Assembly (NCBI GenBank): GCA_015143295.1
Contig: CM026568.1
Coordinates: 33,612,441-33,676,440 of the forward strand
DNA: 64,000 nt
Reading direction: 5' to 3'
DNA from: Tetracentron sinense
Taxonomy: Eukaryota > Streptophyta > Magnoliopsida > Trochodendrales > Trochodendraceae
Numbering within the stretch: the first letter of the stretch is position 1; every line of letters starts with the position of its first letter. Below are positions 13,041-25,600 of this stretch, one piece after another. The notes under the pieces are model-generated. The model had not been told where the DNA came from, searched no databases, and saw nothing but the letters and a program-made list of their open reading frames with translations. The position numbers and the translations under genes are program-made.

Positions 13041-16000
13041 TTTTTTAGAATCCAAGGTTAGATTATTGAACCCTAACGGTTAGTGAATTTTAACCACAAT
13101 TAATAGGAGTTACTAACCTTGATTTTTTTAAAAAAATTAGAGTTAAAAATTCTTAACAGAATATATGGTTGAGAGTGAGTGAGGGTAGCAATCCTCAATT
13201 TTAAACTTAATAAAATAGGTGAGTGAGGTTAGCAATCCTCATTTAAGACTTAACTCTTAAGTCTTCTTCCAGCATTCTGTCTCTCAAACAGAAACAGTAA
13301 ACGAACCAAAAAAAAAAGGGTTTCACATACCTTGGACGAAAGAGGGAAAGGGCGAGGGCGAGGACGACGACAGCGACTGCGAGCTCCTGACTGCACTCCA
13401 CCTCCTCTTTTTTGCAATGGACGACAGCAAGCTCCAAAACGCTCACCGCTTTCCAGCAGCCCAGTGGCAGGTATGTACCCAATTTATTTCTTTTTTTCTT
13501 CTTCTCACTTTCTTAGAGTGTTTAGGTTGTTTTAGGCTTTCAAATCTTTCATTTTTATAGAGAAATCTCAAGATAAGGTTCTCAAAAATTCGGATTCACG
13601 GGGTTTCTGTGTAAACAGGAACCCTTATAGACAGTAGGCTATACGGCTATACCATGTGCGAATGTGCGAATCTCTGCTCTTATGCAATCCGTACGAATCT
13701 CCTTTTCTTATTTGTTTTTTTTTCTGAATCACTCCATTTGCAATTTTGTTTTGGTTTTACAAGGTTGAAATAGGCGTATCGTAGCCATATCGAGCTGTAT
13801 CAGTCCGATACGTATGATACGGCTACGATACGCAGCATTTTTTTCTTTTCTGCGTATCTCTATATCGGTAGGCTGAAAAACCGGTACGTATCGGCCGATA
13901 CGTACCGATATTTTGAACTATGGACCCAACACGAAATTTGTCTCATTTAATTTCACTGTAGTAATCTAAAGGTTTGGTGCATCACTAGCACTAACCCTAA
14001 TACTCCCTCCATCCTGTACAAGGACACTAGAGGACTGGCTAACTTCAGATTCATCCATCATGAATGTCATAAGGCTATTTTACACAAATCAACAAACTAT
14101 GGTCCCACAACCCAAAAAACACGCAAAAGTACCTCCATAATAGGTAGAATAGTCAAAAATAGCAAAAAATTAGCAACCTAACAGTGTTTGGGATAATAGA
14201 AATTCATGCACAGTAAAAAAAAAAAATGGCAATTATGGGGGTGAAAAACCTTCGTCGGGCACTCAATACTTCTCCAATCTTCACGAAACTAAATTAAATG
14301 GATCAAACACAATAATTTTCACTCCCCAAAAAAATCCTAAATCAATCACACAATCCAAAAAACCAGATCTGAATTTTTTTTATTTTTTTTGACGAAAACT
14401 CAAAAAAATGATATCTTTGAATCTCAAAAAAATAACCACAATTCTCATAAAATCACGATCTATCACACAAAATGAAAATAAAATTCTGAGGGGAAAAGAA
14501 AAAATTTGTCGTGTCCATCCGTACGGTTCCGTACAAGTGACGTCATACTAGCATCAGAAATCCTCTGAGTTCTTCCTGCTGAGTTGTACTCCCTAGGTCT
14601 TCTCTTTGGCTCTGATACCAAGTTGGTTTAGTTTGTGAGGTTATTAGGATTAGAATAAAGGTTTGAGAGAAGGAAAAAGAAAAAGGAGATTAGGTTTAAG
14701 GAAAAATAGTGAGGAAGATTAATGATCTCTCACACATTTTATTATTTAAATTCCACTAATAGTCTACTATTAGTATATAAGAGCTACTAATAGTAGACCC
14801 ACAACACAGTATATAAGAGATAACATTAAGACAAGGCCCGTAAGAATAAAGCGCATAAAGCCTTATTCAACACCAATTTCCATCTTAAGTGTTATATGTT
14901 TGTTAAGGGCACTGTTAGGCTAGGAAATAGAGGGTTAAGATCAAATATAATGGGAGCTGAGAATAAGCATTAGATATTCATTGATACAAGTTTTATATGA
15001 GTTGAAACCAAGATAGGCAGAACTTTTGGATATGTTTTGCCTGAGTGAACCCAGAGATAGCACTATGCTTTGATCCTCACCTAAATCACGGTTTCGTATT
15101 GATATATGCAGAATTTACGTACTCGCCAGTCATGTCTATATCTAAGTTTTATATTTCGTTTTAGACTTCAATTTTGAAGTTGGTCGAGATCGAATTGAGG
15201 ACCCGAAATTTCAGTCTCAGAATTTTGTCGAAATACTGGAAATTGTGTAGGAAAAAGCAAAAATGGTCAACATTTCAGAATGACAAATTTCAAGAGTCTA
15301 GAAAATGAAACAAAGTCTTAAAATTTCATCAAAAAGAAAACCCTGGTCCACATCAGTAACAGAACCAGATAAAAATTCAAACAAGAGAGATCCACTGGCA
15401 CAAGTTAAGAGAGTCTTAATCTGAAGGGAAAAAATGAGCAACTAAAGCAACACCCATGCATTTTCGAAGGTTTGTAATCAAGACAATAAAATTGGTTCAA
15501 AATAAAAATGAAACAGATTTCGCCAACTATCAGAATTGCATTCTATCATTATCTATTAATAAGGGCCTGTAGTGAAATACATTTAAAATGGTAGCACAAA
15601 CTCGTTCGAAAACTTCAAGAAATTTACTTAAAAGACTGCTAGAAGGGAAAGAAATAGACATTAACTTCAAGCTCAAAATACTGTATGAAACAAAAACCCA
15701 ACATAGGCCAGAAACAATTCCCATTAGAGTAATAAGCATCTCTGTCTAGATTCCAACAAGCTAAAAAAATTACCAAGAGACCAGTGAGTGCCGTAAACCT
15801 TGACAGAACCAGCGGAAGCTTCTTAAGCTTTAAGGTTATAACAAGTGAACCCTCCAATACACTACTATTAATCTCGCGGAAGATCCTTTCAACCCTATAA
15901 TCAAGGAGGTAACACGTAAAGTGCAGTATTTACAAAATCATATATACAGAAGCCCACTATTACATGAAAAACAAAATAAATTATTTTATCAAATTCTTTT

Positions 16001-19000
16001 GAGGGAAATACAATTACATCGGATTATACGAAAAGAGACAGTGCAAAAAGATCCCATACCAAAGTCTCCCTTCTTCTCCATCAACCAAAGCATGTAAAAT
16101 CTTTTCTACACTGTAGTAGCACTCCTGAACAGCGTATGCCATGTATTCATCCCTAGAGATTCGGTTCCAGAGATCCGCCTGGGTATCTTTGCAGTCCAAA
16201 GCTAAATCCATAGCCAACAAAATCTGGAAAAATCAACAAAGGATAATAAATACCAAGAACAGGAACACACCCCTGGGGCCTTTCGCACAAGAGCACGGTA
16301 ACAACTTAACAATGTGCACCTTACTGCTTAGAAGAAACAAAGGCCATTGAACTAATCTCAGACTTCCAGTATTACTCGGAATGGAAAGCAAGTCCATCTC
16401 CCTGGAAGCATAAAAACAGAAGAGAGATCAACATATATCAAGCATAGAACAAAGAAGACCTACAAAATATAATAGGGATTATGAATTCCTATTTCTTCTA
16501 GATAAAAACATGCTTCAATGCGAGATTACCGATTACTAATAAAATCTTCCTCGCGCAAGCTTTTGATGATCTCATTCCAAAATGGGGAGAATATAGCTGC
16601 ATATGTCTTGTTCATCTCCTGAGAATCCTAAAACCAAACAAGTGTTCACCCTAAACAGATTATAGCATACGTATATCAACTATTTAAATCAAAATAAGAA
16701 GGATGCGCCCATAGAAAACAAGATTCAATCGGACCAAGAAACAAATGCAATAAGAATGGATTACTCCTTCAAAAGAATTCCAAAAGTTAAATGGGGAAAC
16801 CATAAATGCCAAATGACGCAAGTACAATGACAGTATTGTGCGAGTATACTGTGGTAATGGAACAGGTTTTGTAAGTTACACAACAAAACCTAGTTGCAAC
16901 ATCAATCTCCAAATTGGAGAGCATTACTTCGATGGTAAGTTTTGAAGATTCAATGCATACCATTAATGAAAAAAAGACTAACTTGATATCGTTAAATCAA
17001 AGGATTTATGAAAACGTGGATCATACAAAGAATTTACCAAGGCTTGACCTTCCCCATGATTACTCATTGACATTTTTAACTTGTGCGACTTCCTAGAAAT
17101 ACTGTAGTATTTATTATGCGTTTTCCTAGAAACAGCTAAAACTGCCCCTAAAATCTGTCAAAATTACATAAATATACTGGGAATCTAGTGGACCAAATCC
17201 TAAAAAAGAATTTACAAAAAAGAAAAATTGCTCCAAAGAGCAGGGTAGACATCTGCTGGCAACAGAAAGATGTCAGAACTCATAACATAATCACAGTTGC
17301 AGCAGTAATTGAGGGCGGCTCCAACCCCCCCACATCTCAACGTACAAGGCACCAACAAGAGCAGATAAGAGTAAAAACTCCCATTAGACTCTCACTCAAG
17401 GATGAAGATGGAATATGTTTCAGTCCCTCCAGAATGGCAGGAGGGTGGATTATTATTTTTTTCCTCGGACACTAAGCGAAGTGAATGACTTGATGGATTC
17501 CCGAGCAGAAGTTGTATAAATAAAATATTTTCCATAAAGGGAACTCCCTTTACTAGTCTATATTTTCTTATTATGTCAGTCATTGTCAGGAGCAAAATCT
17601 CCAAAACAGAAGCAGGACATCAAGCTGAAGCAAGATTACATCACAGATTCACAACAATAAGACCTAGAAGGAAGCTCCATGTCACGAATTATTCTACAGC
17701 TAAACCAGCAAGAGCTCTGTCAGTTAGTTCTTCATCGTTAGCAAATCTATACATATCATTATCAAATGACCGTACAAGTAAATAGAAAAATGAAAGAATT
17801 AGAAAAGGTGTAAAAATCAATCATATTACCATACTATAGTCTATGTAAAACTCAGACTACCAATCTGAACGGTAAGCAAATGAATTTCATACAAATTAAG
17901 GCCATCCTTATCAGGCTGGAAATTAAAATAGATGTCCCGGATCATCACCTTGAGCAAAAGTTAAACTCACTGAATAAGCTGGAATCAATCACAAGACTCA
18001 CAACATAATAAAAAATCAAGGAGTTTGCAGTACCTTTTTCTAGAATAAAGACTTGATGAAGTACTATACAAAACTCATTCAGGTTTCTTGACTTAATAAA
18101 ATTCAAAACTCAAATTAAACGAGAGTAACTCGGAAACTTGACTGACCAAACTGAATACTCGAAAATGTTTTTAGTTAAATAATACAAGGACCCCTTAATG
18201 TCTCTGTTGTATTTCGAGATCCTAAACTTTGATGGCGAGGTGCGCAAAATTTTATGTACATTAATTTTGGCAAGATAAATAGACTAATACAAATAATGCA
18301 CAATTTTACATGTGACAAAGGAAATAAACATAAATACAATTATGAGAGGTGAAGAAACCCTTATCGTATATGCTTTGCATAATTACAACCAAAGTGAGAG
18401 GAAATCATAGAAGTCCAACAAAATCAAATAAAATCATTATATCAAATGAAACCCTTATCTTATATGCCTCGTATAATTACAACAAAAGTGAGAGGAAATC
18501 ATAGAAGTCCAACAAAATCAAATAAAATCATTACCTGAGAAAGCTGTCTGTCAAAAGGTATCCTGTAAGAGAAAAATAACAAGGCTGTCATCCGAATAAA
18601 CTAGAAGACAAGAAAAAAAGTAGAAATAGAACTTATACAGAGAAATATTCATATGGATTCACGATTGCTGAGATTAACCTCAGAAGTCTCAAGTTATCTG
18701 GAATCACCAAATAGAATATTAACAAGTATGAAATTCCGGAACAAGTGTGTTTTCCCAATCTAAATTAAGGATAAAAACAAACTAAAATGCCACCGATTTT
18801 CTATGTTCATTAACGAACCTCAATTTAAGGACATCTAGCTCCTACACATCATCAAATGTCCATATGTTCAATCTTTTCTCTCCCTCCATCAATAAGCTGC
18901 TATGTATCAAGGTTCAAATCATTGATCCAATGGTTCATATCCTACCGTATTAGTAGGTTATGTATATAAGACTTCGCCATATGTTATATCCTTGTTCAAA

Positions 19001-19589
19001 ATATACAAGGTAAACAAGCAGAGGAAGAGACCTACACTCTATTGGCCAACTTAAGAGATTTCCTATGGAAAAATGAACCGCGCTCGAAAGATTTCTTATT
19101 AAAATACTGGGCACTTCATTTAGGTTGACTTTGAGGCCATAGACCAAAATTTGTACTGACCATTTCCTACACAGAAAAATTGAGCCTACTTCAATTAGGT
19201 TGATTTTGATGCCATGGCCGAAAAATCATATTTATCAAGAGATTGTAATCATAATCTGAATTTGAAAATACTTTTGGGGATATAGCCAATTCTGAAATGT
19301 CCAAAAAATTTACTGTCCATATCGTTGAATAGGTGGAACACATCTATGATTCCAGCATTTGGTTGTATCATTTTCCTAGTATCTAATCAAATGGTTAGGA
19401 ATAAGAAAGTACCACTCCCTGATGGGACACTCCCTAACATTTTGACACTGTCCAATTCTGTATCAGATGGTACTGGTCGCATGCCTACGAAATTTAAATA
19501 TTTTTGTCTCACACCAGATTGTGCGTGTGCGTGTGCGTGTGCGTGTGCGTGTGCGTGTGCGTGTGCGTGTGCGTGTGCGTGTGCGTGTG

Positions 19590-19636
<47 letters not shown>

Positions 19637-22600
19637 AATAACGTGTTGGGGAGAGAAAGAGGGTAAAGTTCTCAAATTACATCAAAATAAATATATGTCG
19701 TTTTACCTATAGGTAAATTTTATTTTATTTTTAAAAGGCAATATTTGACATGATTTTACTTGATTTAAAATTCCAAAAAGTGCAAACTTTACTTGGACAG
19801 TAGTTTCAGATGTGCTGACATTCTTATTTGGTAATCTCAATCTTTCAGATAATAACGTAAAGCAACACTGAGCCTCATATGGTAAATTTCCCATTTATAA
19901 ATAAGTAAACGAACATCCACCTTTTTGTATGGGGAGATGCAAGATTCTTAACAAACGCTTCTGGGAAGCTCTCGAAACGTTTATGCACCATTTCAATTGA
20001 ACGTATCTGCCAAATATTCAACATTTAATCATTTCAGACTATAACTACTAATAGATGGGTAAAGCATTTAATCAAGCATTAGAAGACAAAACTATATTCT
20101 GCAATACATAATTGCTAGAAATATTGAAAAAGTTCAACTGTTAAGAACAACCAAAATGATAAGATTGTTAAGTAGCATATCACCACCTCTCCTAACCGAG
20201 CTCGTGCACCCATCAAGCCACCAACAAGAGCAGATAAGAGTGTGTACCATATGTGAATGTCCATAATATAGATCTGGAACACACACAAAATGTTGAATTG
20301 TTAAAATTTAAACAATATCTGAATCTCCACAAGTTTTAAGATTTAAATTTGGCCCAAGGTTCCAAATCTCTGTCAAGGTACCAACTCGAGCAGTTCCTAG
20401 AGTGGGGCATTTCAAGAAGTAGGCCCCTCGGTTTTATTGATTTCTGGATTCTTTAGTTTATTTGTTGATTCAGAAATGTTTGCTTTCTTTTGTGATTGTT
20501 CTTGGCATTTCATGTGTTGGCAGATCTAGACAGCAAGGGCATGCCTTCTTTTAGCTTCAGTTTCCTGTTCATTACATTTTTATTGGTTCTGCTCTCATTG
20601 TTTGTCTGAATTGTTGTACATGGTTTGAAATTCTTCAGTTTGATTAAATTATTATTAATATTAAAGTTGTAGTATGTGTTCTTTTATATGCATTGCTCTT
20701 GCTTCCACTGGTGAATGAAAAGGTAATCCATTTGGTTTGAAGATGGCCTTAAAATGGTAACAAGGTTTTGGTTTCAAAATTAACATATACCTTCATGAGT
20801 CTCAGCAGAGATGCACCAGTCTTGGCCGAGATTCTAAACCCTGATTAAACTAAATTTGCAAAACTTACGATTTATGGTACCAGCTATTTTATTAGCAGAT
20901 CAACACCTAAATCCTCCTACAATTCACAGAGCTAAAGAAAAAAAAACTCACAGCTACAACAGGAGCCCACAAGCTAGCGATGGTCAAGAAATTACTGTTG
21001 TCTGCCCAAAATATCACAAGCACAAGTCAGTACAAGATAACTCTCTCAAGCAAGCTGATTTCTCTAGCCAAAGGAGTAAATAGAAATATTTTGTATCTAG
21101 AAAATGTTCTTTCTTGTTTCTTTCAATTTTTTCACATGGAAATATAGCATCCTCGTTAGTCGGAAAAAAATATATATCACTATCAAGAAACTCGGCATCA
21201 TTACCTCGAAAGTAAATGCCAGGTAATGTCAATGAAGTTCTAAAGTTTCACAAATTTACACGCAACAATAGGGCTAGTGTGATATGTTAATCAAGACCAG
21301 AACAAAGATAGTTGAGCATCAGAAACTCCAATTGGGAAGGAGGGATGGCCTACTAAAAAATGGAAAGAATCTGCAACAACTACAGGTAATGTCACCAAGA
21401 AAGACAAATGATGGTCATCATTTTGTAGAATTAATATTCTAGATGTAAAATCTGAAATTGGTAAAATTGGCATCCAACTTGTTTCTTTTCTATTTGATCA
21501 TTTTAAAATATCTAATGCCCTCTGGAGATTTCCGAGGTTATTAATTTGAGCTTATGGTATTCTATGGTTCCATCATTTCCCTATAAGCTAAATGGTGTAC
21601 CATTCATTTATTTAAACAACTGGCAGACATTATCATAATATCATAGCAAAGATGGGGAAATTAGCAAAATGTTTTCTGGATTAGTTGGGGTTAATTCCGA
21701 GAGGTAGAATCAAACTCTTCTCCAAGTCTTGTGATTTACACGCAACCTTTTTCGCATCCCTTGCTAAAGGAAGTGGCTCATTCAATGCCTAGTATATGGG
21801 CAAAAGGTGTGGAAGACAATTTGAAAGCCTCCTATACCATCAATCACATAAATGGAATAGTAAGGGGTCTGACTATTATTTTGTTTCATGATATGCATGT
21901 CATTATGTTAATAATTACCTCTTTATTAAAATTTGTTAGTTCTTTATTTTGTCTTAATTGTTCTAATTGTAACATTTTCACTTTTATATAGGAGTAGAGG
22001 GAGTTTAGCAGATTTGAGACCAAATAGGAGAGATTTAAAGCTAAAAGCCCATTAGAGAGAAACGGTATAAAGGGCCCACAATTCTAAGTCGATTATATCA
22101 AGGAGAGGATAAGGGTTGCTGATATTTGGCAACCAAATCTACAAGAAAAGCTAGCAATTTTGTGAATAGCTGCAAGAGTGCTATTTTTTAGCAACTAATC
22201 CTAAAAAAAAAAAAAAGGATTTCCAGGATTCGAGACTAGTCTGTGCATGACTTACCATTTTACTCGTAACTTTTGACTCAAATATCTGATTAAGTCGAGG
22301 TTGGATGCGTTGGAAAAAGGATTCAAAGGGGAACAAATTCATATTTCATGAAGATCTCCTAATTTTGACGTTTCGGGGGTCAAAACAGCCTGTCACGTTG
22401 AGGGCTTAAATATAGATAAGAAGAAATTAGGATTTTGGACGCTTTTCTTTCCCTTTTCTCTCATCTTCCTTATTCTTTATACTGGTTTTATCGGACATAG
22501 AGTGGTGTAAAGCATATACTTTGTGAGAAATTTTATTATCAATGAAGATTGATTTCGAAGTTGATTTTATGTTTCATTGAAATGTTCGGCTAAACTCTCT

Positions 22601-25600
22601 GATTAGAGCAAAAGACGAAGCTAAGTTCATCTCCTTTCAATTTACAATTCATTCCTTTTTTTTCCATATTATCTATGTTCTTTCTAGAATAGGTTTGTCT
22701 TCATTGCTCTAGGCAAGCTTCGATGTTTATTGCTTAAATAAATATTTCTGATTTTTTATGCTTAGATTTGATAGGTAATGCTTAGGAATAAATTCTTTTG
22801 ATGGTTTATGCTTATTTTTTATAAATAGTTCTTAAGTATTTTCTAAGATTTTTGAAGTGAAGGAAATCTTAGGCTTTTAATTTTTATTTTGAAACGGATT
22901 TTAAAGATAAATATTCCGAATTAAAACATTGATTTGTTATTTGGTTTGTGTTTTAATTGGGAAAAGTTGGAGATCTTTTGTAGATTGATTAGTTAATGCT
23001 TAGTAGAATCCGGATGCTCTGATCTCTTTCTCTATTTGATTTACTCTTTTTTATTGCTCTCATTAGTTGCTTTGATTTATTTGCTTTAGTTAGACCAGAT
23101 ATCTTAAATCAATTCAAAATCTATTTTATCACTGGTTTATTAGTTAGATTTCAACTTTTAAAATTATATTTGTTCATTTCTATGTGGTTTGACCCGTATT
23201 TGCCACTATCTCTTCTATAGACGGTCGTGTACTTGCGGTATTATTATTTGCACATCATTTCACACGCTTGCAGTGGCTAATGAATTGGCAGATCTACTAG
23301 CTTAGGATTGTGCAAAAAGTAATTCATCCTAAATAGGAAATTCGCTTCCCTTTTCCTGAATATGTACTTCATTGAGTGCACTCCAATCATGTTGAATATC
23401 AATAAAATACCATGGTTAATTTACTTGTAATTGGCCACAGAGTTACTTCAACTTAAAGATTGCTGTTGTTCACTTTGCACCAAATAATAATAATCGATAG
23501 AATCGGGAATTTCACCATGGCTAGGTTTATATATTCTGCTCCCAAACAATCAATAAAATGAGATAATGAATTAACAACTGGTAAAATTAAGTTAATAACT
23601 TACTTTTTGAGACAAGATCATGCCATGAGTATTCTAAAGGTGGGAGGTTCACAATAATATTTGTAGGTTTGACTAGAGGTTTAATCTGTAACATGACAGA
23701 ATATGTTACATGTTAGTCATAAGTGATGGCCCATAGACGTGTATATATATGATACAACTACTGATAAAATAAAAACCCATCCAAGGAAATAATGAAGGTT
23801 AAGGCCATTTTGCTTGCCTGGAGAAAGTACGCAAATGTGAATTTACATGTAAAGATCACCAACCAGAAGAACACATATCTGCATTTCGGGTCAATAAAAA
23901 ACACAGTGTCAATGAAGAAGATGGAGATACTTACCACTTAGTAAAGACACAACCAATAAACTGTTGTTCAACACAAGTTAGCTTAAGAAATCTTCACCAT
24001 GAGATTCTAAATAATGCATTATCTATAATATTTTTAATCGATGAAGCAGATAAGAAATCATGGGGAATTAAAAATAATAATCAGCAACACAATAGGACAA
24101 CCCTCCACAAATATTTATGCAGATCCAAACTCTCCATTTTATAATGTCAAAACGGGCACCCGAAAGCAAGAGGAAGTATTTGGTACCATGAAGGCATCTT
24201 CCTCCAATCACTTCGAAATTTAATCAATAATATAACCCCCGGTCAAATAATTAAGAACCTCGGAATTCTCAAAGCATGTTTGACACCGAATAGGAAAGAG
24301 GATGAAGGTTTGTTTTGGCAACGATGCTTGGTGTAGCTGAGCACCTCTTAAGCTTGACTTTAGGGAAATTTATGTTTTGGCTAGCAGCAGTAGGCCATCA
24401 ATTGCAAGCTACTATTAAAGAGGGCTCAAAGAGTGGGTGTGGAAGTCAATCTTAAGAAGAAATGTTAATGAGTGGAAAATAGTTTCTATTCTGGACTCCA
24501 TCAGCGTCTAGGGTGTTCAGGTAAATTCAAAACAATAGAAGGCTTTGGGATAAGGACGGGAATGGTCAATGTCAGTCAAATATCTGTCATGTCAGCTCCG
24601 GCATTTCCTTACTGAGCTAGCTGGAAGGTGGGCATTCCCTCTAAGCTATCATTTTTCTTATGGCCAGCATGCTTCTAAAATCCTATAGGTAATTTAATGA
24701 GCCGGGGTGGAATCTAAGTATCTAACAAAACAAATACTCCTTTTGCAGAACAAATGGGGAATCAGTGGACCTGATACCTTCTTCTCGGTTCCTTCTTCCA
24801 CAACGGTCAGAAATTTATAATAGAGTCTGACCACTACACAAATCTCGTATGGGGCTAATAGTTTTCATTTCCCATCTCATGGAAAACCCTTTTTTTTCGC
24901 TCCGCTTAGCCCTCTCCTTCTCTAGGGGTATTTTAGTGATACGACATTAACCATTGCATTCTAATTTCTAAAGAAGGATTTAGAAGGCATCAAATCCTTT
25001 CGGGTTCATTGGGTCTTCCCAAAGACTAATGGATAATTTGAAGAGATGGCAAAGGTGACTTCTTAGCCATCAAAACTCAATCCTATGCAATGATTCAAAA
25101 TATTGTTTTGGGGACTGCATTGGTCCCAAGTAAAATTGTAGAAATGTAGGCAGTAGATGAGTAGAGCAGCCAAATTTATTATCAAATAGCCAATAATAAT
25201 TAACAAATAGTCGTGGGTATTGGGACGCAACTCAAAGACAAAGTGGCAAGCACAATAAATGAAAATATAAATAACTAATAAATCAAACAAGTAAATAAAG
25301 AAAACAATTAACAAATGAGGTTTTAAGGAAATGAAGAACTTGGGGTTGCATTCTTTAATTCATTGATTCAACCCCCAAATCAAGTTTTCAATCACAAAAA
25401 GTTAAAAGGAATTTGAGTTTTAGGGTGTTAGGAAGTGAATGAGAGAAATATGAAAAAGATAAGTATTTAGGGTTATAGGGTAACACGTATAAAAGAATAG
25501 CTATGAATAAATCTTACTCTCGAAACCAATATGTATCAGTAAGACCCCTCTGATACGTATCAGTTTCGGATGAGTCCTACAACCCATGCATAGAAATCGT

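Larger units (their letters stand above)
6979..15773. other. 8.8-kb intron of the GSL8-like gene (overview)
   Basis: This is the largest complete intron here. It holds a copia element with a nested hAT-like insert, a gypsy-like LTR part, a BED-finger fragment, a 287-bp tandem duplication, a Mutator-like MITE, a GATACG-type element and a third copia LTR, each listed separately. I see nothing identifiable at 6979-7590, 10880-11850, 13930-14600 and 14880-15770. Confidence 0.85.
16628..18534. other. 1.9-kb intron before the GSL8-like exon W
   Basis: This intron holds a 23-nt copy of exon T at 17349-17371 and the 94-bp tandem duplication at 18354-18532. I see no transposon or gene in the rest. 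The short open frames here are unsupported. Confidence 0.7.

Noticed and set aside
13760-13922. Exact hAT target duplication for the GATACG element
   Set aside because: The flanking 8-mers TGGTTTTA and GACCCAAC do not match, so class rests only on ends and word array.
17460-17540. Minus-strand text [14 protein letters not shown] resembling exon X
   Set aside because: The nucleotide sequence does not match exon X, flanking residues differ and there are no suitable splice sites. The true exon X is at 16320-16401.
19325-19712. Long open frames on both strands over the GT/GC repeat
   Set aside because: They consist of alternating dipeptides forced by the microsatellite. No domain or homology is visible.
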